From positions 1 through 44,319 of the forward strand of contig NZ_SSNI01000047.1 of the NCBI RefSeq assembly GCF_010015475.1: 44,319 bases of DNA, written 5' to 3'. The DNA comes from Pontibacter pamirensis. GTDB taxonomy: Bacteria; Bacteroidota; Bacteroidia; Cytophagales; Hymenobacteraceae. The notes beneath the pieces are model-generated. The model saw nothing but the letters and a program-made list of their open reading frames with translations, had not been told where the DNA came from and did not search any database. Positions 27,511 through 36,598 of the stretch are shown in pieces (within the stretch, counting starts at the first letter, position 1; every line of letters starts with the position of its first letter). The position numbers and the translations under genes are program-made.

Positions 27511-28068
27511 TTGAGGAGACTAACACAACGCGCTGTTTCTGTTATAAGTAAGGCAAAAAGTAAAATAGCTATAGCTATCCTGTACCTGAAACACAAGGCT
27601 TATAGGAACAGAGCTATTCTCGACTATTTAAAGCCACTGGATGCTGTTCTGTTCCAAGGCGGATACTCCTTTATTATCTGGAAATGCTCTGGAATCTATA
27701 AAATTGAAATAGTGGGTTGGGGGATTATTCCAGGAAGTGCAAGAAAACACTTTCTACCCCTGACATCAACTACAGGCTCTGTAAAATTGATTTTTTATGG
27801 CATGGACACTGTTATTCACCGCACTCTTCAACTAGACACCTCTGCAATATGGTTAAAGGACCAGGCGGTAACCTGTGAAGTTTTGAACAGTGATGCCAGG
27901 TACCATAACGCATTACTTCCAAAATTACCTGCCGATGTGCTAAAAACAGATGTAATAAAAGATACTCTTAAAAGGCAGACAAAAATTCATGACCTCGGAG
28001 TAGAATTAGAAGTCACAGACTTCAATGTCATACTCCCAGAGTTCAAGCTGAGTAACTACCAAAACTAA
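27511..28068 (+). CDS. Unrecognised protein, first gene of DUF4407 operon
   Basis: 185 residues from a TTG start. An in-frame TAA at 27493 and the lack of any ATG before the middle of the frame leave TTG 27511 as the best start. The N-terminus is basic (RRLTQRAVSVISKAKSKIAIA); the middle alternates hydrophobic residues in a beta-like pattern (DAVLFQGGYSFIIWKC, GIYKIEIVGWGII). No catalytic motif or membrane helix is clear. Its stop lies 8 bases before the first DUF4407 gene, so it belongs to that operon. Function is unknown. Confidence 0.6.
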   Translation: MRRLTQRAVSVISKAKSKIAIAILYLKHKAYRNRAILDYLKPLDAVLFQGGYSFIIWKCSGIYKIEIVGWGIIPGSARKHFLPLTSTTGSVKLIFYGMDTVIHRTLQLDTSAIWLKDQAVTCEVLNSDARYHNALLPKLPADVLKTDVIKDTLKRQTKIHDLGVELEVTDFNVILPEFKLSNYQN

Positions 28069-28076
28069 TCATACAT

Positions 28077-29390
28077 ATGAAAGCAGACTTCTACGCAACT
28101 CCAAAATCAAAACCTTTGATGCGAATGTTCTGGCAAGCAGCCGGAGGCGATCGCTACATTCTGGACAGAGCTACTTACTCGGATCAGATAAAATATATGT
28201 GTCTGGGCGGTATCGTAGTAGCAACAGGTGTCATGGCTGCCATTGCTGGGGGGTATGCTTTTTATACTATATTCGAGCCAAGAGGATCAGCACTCGAATC
28301 TGATTATGATTTCTTAACAATAGTCCTCTCTACCATTTTCGGTCTTATCTGGGGCCTTATAATTTTTAATATTGACCGCTTTATTGTAACAAGTACTGGT
28401 AAAGGCGATGGCACAGAAGCTATAACCTGGGGAGAGCTTAAAAGCGCATTACCCCGTATCATCATGGGTGCCATCATTGCTTTAACCATTTCAAAGCCTG
28501 TAGAGATTAGAATGTTCAAGTCGGAGATTGACGTTGAACTGCACAAGTCGCAGATGCAAAAACAGCAGGAGTACCTTAGCAACATTGAAGCAACATTTGA
28601 AGGTAGAATAGCTACAGAAAGGGAGAAGATAGTAAAATGGGAAACTGAAATACAGGCTAAAGAGAACAGGTATGTTGAACTTGAAAACTTGCTGGCAGAT
28701 GAAATGGGGGGCAATAGAGGAGCACGCGGTTATGGTCCTGAAGCTCAAAAGCTCGAGCAACAATTACAACGGCTTGATGGAGAAATTAAGATTTTAAAAG
28801 CTAAGAATGCCCCGCTCATAACAGAAGGTTATAATAATCTTAAGTTGTTTGAGCAACAAAAGTTGGCAGATATAGATAATGGCGAAAAAGTGGCAGCTGG
28901 ATTAGATGGACTTTTGATGCGAATTAAGCTTGCCCATGAAATAGCTGGTACATGGATTTCACTGTTTATCACATTGCTATTCATGGCGATAGAGCTTACT
29001 CCTATCTTTTTCAAGCTGATGTTGACCAAAAGCCCTTACGATTACCTGGAGGAGAACACGAAAGAACTTATGAAAGCAAAGCAGGGGATTTATATACAGT
29101 ACAACTATTATAAGGATAAACAAGGGCTTGAGAGGGATTTGGTTCGTTTCCTCAACGTTGAGAAGGAAATTCTACAACAAGAGAAACTGCTGGAAGCGCA
29201 AAAGCGTCTCACAGATTATGCTATCAGCAAGTATGAAGAGCAGATTAAACGAAAAATAGACATATCACCTGAAAGCTTTATAAGGCTGGAGGCACCGGAT
29301 GTAAGCCCGATTCTAGAGGAGGTGCCTGAGGCAAGCATTACCACTACAGAAACTACTAACGCTGAAGTCTTAGAAGAAGAAAGAGTATAA
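28077..29390 (+). CDS. DUF4407 membrane protein with coiled coil (first of pair)
   Basis: 437 residues matching the DUF4407 pattern. After FWQAAGGDRYIL come hydrophobic helices at about 40-65 (YMCLGGIVVATGVMAAIAGG), 85-105 (TIVLSTIFGLIWGLIIFNID) and 130-150, with the conserved NIDRFIV and ISKPVEIRMF. A long coiled coil runs at about 150-270, rich in K, E and Q. A fourth helix is at about 285-310 (TWISLFITLLFMAIELTPIF). The C-terminal 125 residues are charged and cytoplasmic or coiled. DUF4407 has no established function. It is followed 6 bases later by a diverged paralog. Confidence 0.8.
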   Translation: MKADFYATPKSKPLMRMFWQAAGGDRYILDRATYSDQIKYMCLGGIVVATGVMAAIAGGYAFYTIFEPRGSALESDYDFLTIVLSTIFGLIWGLIIFNIDRFIVTSTGKGDGTEAITWGELKSALPRIIMGAIIALTISKPVEIRMFKSEIDVELHKSQMQKQQEYLSNIEATFEGRIATEREKIVKWETEIQAKENRYVELENLLADEMGGNRGARGYGPEAQKLEQQLQRLDGEIKILKAKNAPLITEGYNNLKLFEQQKLADIDNGEKVAAGLDGLLMRIKLAHEIAGTWISLFITLLFMAIELTPIFFKLMLTKSPYDYLEENTKELMKAKQGIYIQYNYYKDKQGLERDLVRFLNVEKEILQQEKLLEAQKRLTDYAISKYEEQIKRKIDISPESFIRLEAPDVSPILEEVPEASITTTETTNAEVLEEERV

Positions 29391-29396
29391 GCTTCT

Positions 29397-30377
29397 ATGC
29401 GCAGCAATTTTGGACTTGTTGAGTTTCTCTGGATCCTTTCCGGAGATGACTACCGCATTATTCGAAGATGTAGTGAAAGAACTAAAATTACTTTTGCTGC
29501 TATCGGAGGAATTGTGGCCATTATTACCCTTCTGTGCCTTGTCGGCTCTTATTTTACATTTACAAACGTTTTTGGGAGTGTTCTGATTGGCTTACCTGTC
29601 AGCTTATTCTTTGCGTGGATGATCAGTAATATTTACCTTCTGATCCTCTACACTTTGTCTAAAGATGTGCTCCCTCATGTAGCAAGCACTGGGGGGCATT
29701 TGTTTTCCAAGGGAGTAAGAATAGGCTTCGTTGTTTTTATAGCCATCGTAGTTTCCAAGCCCATTGAAGTACATCTGTACTCTGATTCCCTTTCTGCAGA
29801 TATCAAGGCATATAAAGCTTCTAAAATAGCCGAGTACACCAAGCTAACAGAAGCCTATGTAGAAGCTGAGACACGAGAACTGCAAGCCTGGCTCAAGAAG
29901 ACATCAGGTGCCTCCATATCCTCAAGTGAACATGCAGCACTTTATGAAAAGCGAATTGAGGAAAAACAACAGAAGAAAGGTCAGTTAATCATTGAAATGA
30001 GAAGCAAGGTATTAAAGTCAAACTTCTACATACAGAGGGTGCTCCTTCTCGCTGAAAAATACCCCAGCAGTTGGTGTATAACTGTTGCCTGTATATTAAT
30101 CTTTCTATTGCCATATTACTTAAAGAAGCTTATATCAGAAGAAAATGAGTTTAATTTAAAAAAGAAAGACGTGCAGGTAACACTTGTCGAAAAGCACTAT
30201 GCATCTTTCAAAGAAGAGTATGCGGCAGCACTAAGGCAGATTGGAGCACCTGTTCAGTCTGGTTCCTCCTTGTCTTACCATGAAAATCACGAAGATGCCC
30301 CTTTCAACACAATTAGAAAAGAAGACAAGCCAGCTGAATCTGTTACTAACCTCACCGACCTGATTTACCATGGTTAG
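29397..30377 (+). CDS. Divergent DUF4407-like membrane protein (second of pair)
   Basis: 326 residues with the same plan as the preceding protein but shorter: LWILSGDDYRIIRR near the start, helices at about 30-55 and 60-90, and the landmark VSKPIEVHLYSDSL that lines up with ISKPVEIRMFKSEI of the first. A shorter coiled region (135-205) and a last helix (WCITVACILIFLLPYYL) follow. The loop between helices is about 50 residues shorter, and the NIDRF motif is replaced by NIYLLIL. A paired, asymmetric heteromer in the membrane is a reasonable guess. The stop overlaps the next gene by 8 bases (ATGGTTAG), indicating translational coupling. Confidence 0.7.
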   Translation: MRSNFGLVEFLWILSGDDYRIIRRCSERTKITFAAIGGIVAIITLLCLVGSYFTFTNVFGSVLIGLPVSLFFAWMISNIYLLILYTLSKDVLPHVASTGGHLFSKGVRIGFVVFIAIVVSKPIEVHLYSDSLSADIKAYKASKIAEYTKLTEAYVEAETRELQAWLKKTSGASISSSEHAALYEKRIEEKQQKKGQLIIEMRSKVLKSNFYIQRVLLLAEKYPSSWCITVACILIFLLPYYLKKLISEENEFNLKKKDVQVTLVEKHYASFKEEYAAALRQIGAPVQSGSSLSYHENHEDAPFNTIRKEDKPAESVTNLTDLIYHG

Positions 30378-32010
30378 TACAGAAACAATAAAGGAACTGG
30401 TTGAGCGAAGGACCTATTTTAAAGGTAGGTTTATTGGCAAGTATTGGGCAGACGCTGAAACTGAATATTCTGATGGCACTCGTGAAAACTTCTACAAAAT
30501 AAACATTTACGAGGGTGAGGTGCATACGCACCTAAATAGCTTCAAGAAGTGGCATAAGGGAAGTAGCATAGCTGGCTTTCAGAATGTAGAAGTTTTTGAC
30601 CCAGCTGTTCCTGATGAGCTGATGCTCCATGTAACAGATGGAGATGGCTCCTGCCGTAAGTTTAAGGCTGCTGTACATGAAGCGAAACTTATAAATTACA
30701 GGCTCTATAATAAGCAGCATGACAATGACCAGGACTTCGGCACAATAGAGGGTATTATATCCGGTTATATTGTGCATTATGATGAGATTGAAGTTAAAGT
30801 GCCTGACACCATAGTGGCAGATGCACTTGCTGCTAACCCTCTTATCACACCGGCTGTTACCAAAACGAGTAAGCCTACGGGTAGAAAAGAGGAGAAAGCA
30901 GACTATGCTCGGTATGAGTATTATAACACTGACCACAGCACATACTGGGGTGATTGGTCCAAGACACCTTCAACTTCAGGAAGTCATTTCTCTTTCTGGA
31001 ACCTGATCCTGGGATTGTTATTACTAGCTTTTGCCATTGTTTTTCTTTTACCAATTTTATGGTACAGCTGGAAGCTTATACTCATCCTGGGAGGCCTGTA
31101 CCTCTTCGCTGTTATTCTATCTGTAATACGCGCTACTTTTCGTTTCTTAGCCAAGTTGTTGCAGGGGTTTATAGCACTGGGCTTTTTGTTCCTGCTCCTT
31201 TATGGACTGTTTACTGCTTTCAATAATGGTGGCAGCCCCAACCCGGCACCCGTTGTGGATACTGTTGCCGATACTTCTGATGAACAAACCACCTTAGAGC
31301 CGGCTCCACAGAGTCCTTTAGATACCGTTATTTCACATAATAGAAAATGGGTGGACTACAGGAACAACAATTACGCTGCTAAACTCAGTGTGTTGGTCAG
31401 GGACTTCAGGGCCTCCACTGCCTACAGAAACAACTACTCATCCAGCTTTGTCTCAACCTCAGCTTATGACCAACTGGTACAGGATTTTCACCAGTTCGAT
31501 AAGGGTAAGTTGAATATGATTTATACTGCTTTCGACTCATTGAGAGCAGCCCGTCAGCTGGACGAGTATGAATTTGCTGAAATGGTGGTAAGCTGCATAC
31601 AGGATATTCCCTATGTCCTGCTTTTAGACAAGGGTTGTGACGTAAGGCAATACAACGATGGCTTTACACAGAATTATTTAAACAACGGGGGGGAGTGTGA
31701 TGGGTATATCAAGTACGGAATCCGCAACCCTGTTGAATTTATGGCCACTCTAAAAGGAGACTGCGACACAAGAACCTTGATGATATTTACTGTTCTTCAG
31801 CACTATAACTACGACGTGGCCATGCTAGGCAGTGAAATGTACAGCCATTCCATTATAGGTATAAACCTGCCATACAAAGGACAGAGCAAAATAATTAACG
31901 GCAAACGCTATATTGTTTGGGAAACAACCGCACCCAATGCAAGACCTGGAGAACTTCCGAGGGAAATTTCTGATATGCGGTATTGGTCAGCAAACTTAAT
32001 TTCTAGATAA
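30370..32010 (+). CDS. Membrane protein with C-terminal transglutaminase-like domain
   Basis: 546 residues. An N-terminal beta-rich cytoplasmic domain (1-160; GRFIGKYWADAETEY) is followed by a linker and two or three membrane helices at about 210-290. A 200-residue domain on the other side ends the protein, with the order of a transglutaminase-like fold: C465 in KGDCDTRTLMIF, H493 in EMYSHSIIGIN and E518 in YIVWETT. The usual acid of the triad is Asp; here Glu is in that place, so activity (peptidase, amidase or crosslinking) is uncertain. It overlaps the upstream DUF4407 gene by 8 bases and is 1 base from the next. The operon thus links a membrane pair to a periplasmic Cys enzyme. Confidence 0.7.
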   Translation: MVSTETIKELVERRTYFKGRFIGKYWADAETEYSDGTRENFYKINIYEGEVHTHLNSFKKWHKGSSIAGFQNVEVFDPAVPDELMLHVTDGDGSCRKFKAAVHEAKLINYRLYNKQHDNDQDFGTIEGIISGYIVHYDEIEVKVPDTIVADALAANPLITPAVTKTSKPTGRKEEKADYARYEYYNTDHSTYWGDWSKTPSTSGSHFSFWNLILGLLLLAFAIVFLLPILWYSWKLILILGGLYLFAVILSVIRATFRFLAKLLQGFIALGFLFLLLYGLFTAFNNGGSPNPAPVVDTVADTSDEQTTLEPAPQSPLDTVISHNRKWVDYRNNNYAAKLSVLVRDFRASTAYRNNYSSSFVSTSAYDQLVQDFHQFDKGKLNMIYTAFDSLRAARQLDEYEFAEMVVSCIQDIPYVLLLDKGCDVRQYNDGFTQNYLNNGGECDGYIKYGIRNPVEFMATLKGDCDTRTLMIFTVLQHYNYDVAMLGSEMYSHSIIGINLPYKGQSKIINGKRYIVWETTAPNARPGELPREISDMRYWSANLISR

Positions 32011-32011
32011 G

Positions 32012-32515
32012 ATGATAACACCTTTTACCATTGTAGGGATCGCGATTCTTTATTGCTTTCTGGCAGCCTATCTTTTAAACGGTTTCATAAACCTGCAGTA
32101 CAAAAAGCACATACCTGTAGGAACTTCACCCGTTTCGCTCAGCATCATTAAAACAAGTTATTTTGTTGCAGCAGGCTTTATACTGGCTGAACTACCGGTA
32201 GCTGCTAATGCCTTGTTTGCAGTGCTGACTAAACAATATGCAGGACCAGCGTTTTATCAGAATGCCTTTCTGTACATGAGCCTCTTTTTAGGAATCATCC
32301 TGCTCATCCTGTTCATTGTTTATTTTTTGTCTTCTGGTCTTTTCCACATGATAACAGATAAGTCTAGGATTAGGCTTGAAGTAGCAAATAACAATATTGA
32401 GAAGGCTGTCTTCTTCTCTGGACTAATGCTGCTGTTGTCATTGGGTATCAAAGCATCAGTCCCCTTCCTTTTAGACTTTTTCATCCCTTACCCTACGATA
32501 CCAATGTTTAGGTAA
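32012..32515 (+). CDS. Small hydrophobic membrane protein of DUF4407 operon
   Basis: 167 residues with four predicted membrane helices (about 4-24, 45-70, 88-113 and 130-153), beginning MITPFTIVGIAILYCFLAAYLLNGF. No family is recognised. It starts one base after the previous stop, so it is clearly in the same operon. It may be a membrane subunit or a partner of the transglutaminase-like protein; this is inference from position only. Confidence 0.7.
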   Translation: MITPFTIVGIAILYCFLAAYLLNGFINLQYKKHIPVGTSPVSLSIIKTSYFVAAGFILAELPVAANALFAVLTKQYAGPAFYQNAFLYMSLFLGIILLILFIVYFLSSGLFHMITDKSRIRLEVANNNIEKAVFFSGLMLLLSLGIKASVPFLLDFFIPYPTIPMFR

Positions 32516-32560
32516 GTTTTCTGAATTTTAGAACAAACTTCGGCTCGATCAAATTTTTAT

Positions 32561-33064
32561 ATGCTTAGCTACATTCGGATTTTATCTCTAACGCTTGTAC
32601 TATTTACAAGCATCAACTTTAACTTCGCAAGCTCTCATGAAAAGGAAAAACATGGTGGCCGATGTACGGGTTCAGCTAATTGCAGAGCCTGTAAAACCTG
32701 CGAATATTGTAAACACTGTAATAGTGGTGGCTCCTGTGGCGTGTGTGGTGGCGGGAGTTCTTCCAGGAATAGCTCTTATTCCAGCACCACAAGAAATTAC
32801 ATTTACTCAAATGGCTCCTCTTCTTCCTCTGGTAGCTTTACCGCGGAAGAGAGAATGTATGCTGTAAAAGCTGACCTGTTAAACGTCAGAAGTGGCCCCG
32901 GGTCTAATTATATAATCGTAGGAAAAGTTACCAGAGGGGAAATATTGACAGGTATCCAACAGTCTTCATCATGGGTAAAAATAAGTTATACCGCACTTGA
33001 GAATGGTTCTGTTAATAATAAAACCGGGTATGTTAGCAGAAAATACCTTTCTATTTTGCAGTAG
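32561..33064 (+). CDS. Secreted Cys-rich protein with bacterial SH3 domain
   Basis: 167 residues. A signal peptide (about 1-25) is followed by an eight-Cys block at 33-66 (spacing C-x5-C-x2-C-x2-C-x2-C-x2-C-x5-C-x2-C, for example CRACKTCEYC). Next is a Ser/Tyr-rich linker (about 68-100) and a C-terminal SH3b domain (LLNVRSGPGSNYIIVGKV, then GYVSRKYLSIL). SH3b domains bind peptidoglycan or proteins at the cell wall. The Cys block might bind metal or form disulfides. I recall similar Cys blocks in other Bacteroidota proteins but cannot name a function. It is the last gene of the operon, 45 bases after the membrane protein. Confidence 0.75.
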   Translation: MLSYIRILSLTLVLFTSINFNFASSHEKEKHGGRCTGSANCRACKTCEYCKHCNSGGSCGVCGGGSSSRNSSYSSTTRNYIYSNGSSSSSGSFTAEERMYAVKADLLNVRSGPGSNYIIVGKVTRGEILTGIQQSSSWVKISYTALENGSVNNKTGYVSRKYLSILQ

Positions 33065-33112
33065 ATTATTGTGACGATAAAAGGTTTAGGTCTTCACATT
33101 AAATAAACTTGA

Positions 33113-33331
33113 GAGACCATATATTTAGAGGGTGCTTCGCAAGCAACTATCTATTCTGTTACTGACACACTACAACTACTTGGCTCCAACAGCTACTCGC
33201 TTCAAGCCATCACAAAAGCCAAAGAAAATTTACTTCTTGTCACATTGGCAACAGGCTTAGATTTTTTGAAGATTCCTGACATTGACTTTTCGTTCCTTGA
33301 TCTGATCAACCGCTTAAAACGTTACGACTAG
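33113..33331 (+). pseudogene. Gene relic: 72-codon open frame without start
   Basis: The frame after TGA at 33110 stays open to TAG 33329-33331 and has protein-like composition (GASQATIYSVTDTLQLL, NLLLVTLATGLDFLKI, FLDLINRLKRYD), but no ATG, GTG or TTG in a useful place. It looks like the C-terminal remnant of an unrecognised gene between the two operons. Confidence 0.35.
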
Positions 33332-33464
33332 CCGGTACGTGAGGTCCAATTATGACGAATATCGATGCCGCACATGACTTTGAGCGGATGCTTTTGATGT
33401 GACGGAAACGGTGACGATTACGTGGAGGATTGAGTTAATTCAGTTTACCATTTCATTTTACTTT

Positions 33465-34616
33465 ATGTACTTTCTTACAGAACAAGATCCAAATTATACT
33501 GTCAAAGGCTCAAGAGATCCTCTGGGATTTCAGGTGTTATGGCAAGCTGCTGGCAGAACAATGATACCGCATATATCCACGGTGTCGAGCAGTGTGAAGG
33601 ATTTTCAAATTCTATGCATTGCGCATTACCTCAAGGAAAAGTTTGCTATGGAGGATGCATCCTTTGACTTGTTCTTTATCCGGTTAGAGCAATTGATGGC
33701 CTACACTCGATATGAACGTAACAAAGAAGAAGGCTTCAATGGAATAGATAAAGTAAGAAGGGTTTATGAAAACGCAAACAAAGAGCTAAGGGTATCAAAC
33801 AATCCTTCTGATCAAATTCTATCCAATCAAAAAGCCTATGGAATCTGGGGTAAGTATACACGCCCATTCAGTGACATGCATTTTACCTTAGACAGCTCTT
33901 TTAAAGAAATCTTCGAAGCAAAAATCGAGGGGAATAAAGATTTTATCAATCAAGCTACTTTACTAAAAAAGAAAGAGAAAGAGCAGGCTTCCGTTATTTC
34001 AAAAGAGAAGCTTCACTTCTATTATGATCTACTAGAGAAACCTGAGCAAACAGAAAAAGAACTTTTTACCACGAAACTGCTGGATGACACGTGCAATAAA
34101 GAGCTCTTTCAGATATTCTCCTCTAACAAAGAACTGCTGAATCTTTCGTTTTATGATTTACTGCAGGCTCTTCGTAGTCACACCAGCAGCGATAAGCTCC
34201 AATATGCTTTACAACTGATATACAATACAGAAAAAGTATTAAGTCCACTCAACAGAGTTTTCAGGTATTTACAAACACAGTCATTCTGGAAGAAGGAAGA
34301 AATAGAAAAGGACGCGTTTATTCATTCCTGCCGAACAGAAGTAGACACCGCTTTATTTGATGATACTACCAAACAACTTGCTTCTCTTCTGCAGAATGAT
34401 TCTAACTGGGAGCTAGCGGAAGGTTTAACCAGACGCAATGAGGAGGTTTCACTAAGAAGAAGCTCTGCTCCCTGGCTACAACAAACAGCCGCAGGCATTG
34501 AGGTCAATCATTTTGAAGGTGCCTCCTTCTCCAGGAACTACAACCCTGCTCTGCAAAATGATAATCATTATTTCCTAAACACCTATGTTTCACTTTATAA
34601 GCAACTGAATAACTGA
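33465..34616 (+). CDS. Unrecognised protein, first gene of PLD-SNF2 cassette
   Basis: 383 residues from ATG 33465 (MYFLTEQDPNYTVKGS). The frame extends upstream to 33399, but those 22 residues look non-coding and are unlikely to be used. The chain is mostly helical and charged. The opening DPLGFQVLWQAAGRTMIPHISTVSSSVKDF.. faintly resembles the start of DUF6361-type proteins, which I recall beside helicase/PLD genes, but I cannot verify this. No catalytic motif is obvious. Its stop overlaps the next start by one base (TGATG), so the two are coupled. It probably supplies recognition or a structural role in the cassette. Confidence 0.6.
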   Translation: MYFLTEQDPNYTVKGSRDPLGFQVLWQAAGRTMIPHISTVSSSVKDFQILCIAHYLKEKFAMEDASFDLFFIRLEQLMAYTRYERNKEEGFNGIDKVRRVYENANKELRVSNNPSDQILSNQKAYGIWGKYTRPFSDMHFTLDSSFKEIFEAKIEGNKDFINQATLLKKKEKEQASVISKEKLHFYYDLLEKPEQTEKELFTTKLLDDTCNKELFQIFSSNKELLNLSFYDLLQALRSHTSSDKLQYALQLIYNTEKVLSPLNRVFRYLQTQSFWKKEEIEKDAFIHSCRTEVDTALFDDTTKQLASLLQNDSNWELAEGLTRRNEEVSLRRSSAPWLQQTAAGIEVNHFEGASFSRNYNPALQNDNHYFLNTYVSLYKQLNN

Positions 34617-36598
34617 TGAATCATCATGTTTTAAAGGAAAAGATAAAGGAACAAATTGGTGATAGAAAAGTAGTAGCGGCCTTGTTCTACACCTTCAACT
34701 TTGACCCTAAGTTTTTTGAGAATTATGTCATGCCTCTATTTGTGCCGGGCAAGAACTTTGGGGACGAGGCTATTTTTAATAAAATCATGTGGCGCACATG
34801 CTTGAAAGAAAATATAGTCCCTCCTGTTACTGTCTACTGTGATTACTTTGCAAAGAACAACACGGAGGCTCCATCTCTTGGCTATACCATAAACTGTATC
34901 AAAACACCTTGTAAAAGAGGTAAAATCACCAATTTCCATCCAAAGCAAATCTTCATTTTAGTTGAAGACCAGAAGAAAGCAAGGAAGCTTATATTACTGA
35001 CAGGTTCAGGTAATTTAACTCCTTCAGGATGGTGTGACAATCACGAGTGCTTCTCTATTATGGAGATTCCGGCAAACAAGCAGTTTCCTAATAAAACAAC
35101 GAAAAACATTATTCAGGAAATCATCCATAATACCGCGAAGCTATCTGATAGCAAAACATTTTCAGATGCTGAAAAGGAAATCCATGAGTTCCTCAGGTAT
35201 GTTACTGTAACCGAAACCTATTTCCATAGCTTAAATAGCTCTTTTAAAGACTTTATTGAAAGTAATATATTCTCTCAGGATACAATCTCTGAAGTAGAAG
35301 TAATATCTCCTTTTTACAGTCCGAATACCAATCTGTTCGATTACATGGTCAGCAAAGGCGTTTCTAAAATAAAGGGCTTGCTCCCGATGCTCAAGGACAG
35401 CGAAATCAGCATTGAGAGAGAGGTTTTTGTTTCTTATTTGGAGAAGAACTACCTGTGGAGTAGCTGGAGTGACAATGAATTGAACAAAGAGGTCAGAAAC
35501 AACCACTCCAAGATCTACCGCTTCTATGGCAGCAAAAGAGTGTACACAGTTATCGGCTCAGTTAACTTCACAAAGCCTGCCTGGAATCAATATCATGCTG
35601 ATAATAACGAAGCCAACATAGAAGCAGCCATACTGTATGAGTCAAAGAAAGAGGAACCAAAGCTGCTGAAAGAATACATTAATCTTGACCCTGATAATTT
35701 TAGATTCATTGTAAAAAATGAGCTGGAGAATCAGGTGGATTGTGAGCTAGATAGACAAGCTCCAGAAATTGAGTTTACTATCAACTGGAGAGACAGAACA
35801 ATGATTGTTAATGCTCCTAAAAGCATTAAACAAACATGCTTCTTTAAATCAATACTAAACCAGGAAGCCGTACAGAATAGGAAGCATTCCTATACATTAA
35901 GTGAGGCAGATGTGAGGCTACTCACAAAAAACTCACTGATAGAAGTTCTTCAGATTACCGATACAAAAGAAGTCACACACTACTACTACCCACACCAGCT
36001 TAACATCGAAAGCAAGCCTTTGGACTTTAAGCTTGATGCTGCCACCATTATCAAATATTGGAGCTACTTGTCTGATGACATGAAGACTGAAGGCCTTACT
36101 AGACAGCTAGCAGAAAAGTCAACCGATGAATCTGGTGTGGTTGATGAAGAACGGCTGGAACAAATCTCCTTATTAAATGAAATGGCTGCTAATTTCAATG
36201 CGCTGGTTAAACTGGAGCGGCACCTGTTTCTTTCTCATTTCCTAAAGCAGGCAGAAAGAAAACTTCAATTTGATAGGCTAAAGTATTACCTGCTCAGTGA
36301 AAATATTGATACCCTCCCCTACTACTATGAAGAACTTAAAACTCAGGTGGAGGAGGGCAAAAAGTACAAGAGCTTTTATTGGATGGTGTTACAAATCCTC
36401 ATCCATAACTTCTACCAAAAAGCTTCTAAGTGGCAGTACAAGAGTGACCTCAAGAATGAGTGGGAGCCTTTTAAGCAGGCAGTCCTTCGACAAAGCAAAA
36501 CCTTACAACAGCAGGCCAAAAAAGCAGCAGAAAAGATACCAGGTTTAGATGCAAAACAGAAGTGGGTGGTGGATCAACTTGTGAAGAATTATGATTAA
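34616..36598 (+). CDS. Phospholipase D-like nuclease-type protein
   Basis: 660 residues. Two PLD-type half motifs are present: H108-x-K110 in FHPKQIFIL with GSGNLTPSGWCDNHEC behind it, and H297-x-K299 in NNHSKIYRFY with GSVNFTKPAWNQ behind it and NNEAN further on. Such a pair forms one active site in PLD-family phosphodiesterases; in helicase operons these are mostly nucleases (for example DrmC of DISARM). After residue 360 there is a beta-rich region and then a helical, charged C-terminal part. No signal peptide, so cytoplasmic. It overlaps the SNF2 helicase gene by 8 bases, which suggests a complex. Confidence 0.82.
   Translation: MNHHVLKEKIKEQIGDRKVVAALFYTFNFDPKFFENYVMPLFVPGKNFGDEAIFNKIMWRTCLKENIVPPVTVYCDYFAKNNTEAPSLGYTINCIKTPCKRGKITNFHPKQIFILVEDQKKARKLILLTGSGNLTPSGWCDNHECFSIMEIPANKQFPNKTTKNIIQEIIHNTAKLSDSKTFSDAEKEIHEFLRYVTVTETYFHSLNSSFKDFIESNIFSQDTISEVEVISPFYSPNTNLFDYMVSKGVSKIKGLLPMLKDSEISIEREVFVSYLEKNYLWSSWSDNELNKEVRNNHSKIYRFYGSKRVYTVIGSVNFTKPAWNQYHADNNEANIEAAILYESKKEEPKLLKEYINLDPDNFRFIVKNELENQVDCELDRQAPEIEFTINWRDRTMIVNAPKSIKQTCFFKSILNQEAVQNRKHSYTLSEADVRLLTKNSLIEVLQITDTKEVTHYYYPHQLNIESKPLDFKLDAATIIKYWSYLSDDMKTEGLTRQLAEKSTDESGVVDEERLEQISLLNEMAANFNALVKLERHLFLSHFLKQAERKLQFDRLKYYLLSENIDTLPYYYEELKTQVEEGKKYKSFYWMVLQILIHNFYQKASKWQYKSDLKNEWEPFKQAVLRQSKTLQQQAKKAAEKIPGLDAKQKWVVDQLVKNYD

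Noticed and set aside
27511..33064. Zorya-like system (paired membrane proteins with coiled coil)
   Set aside because: Neither DUF4407 protein shows MotA or MotB/OmpA features, and no ZorC/D/E-type gene is beside them.
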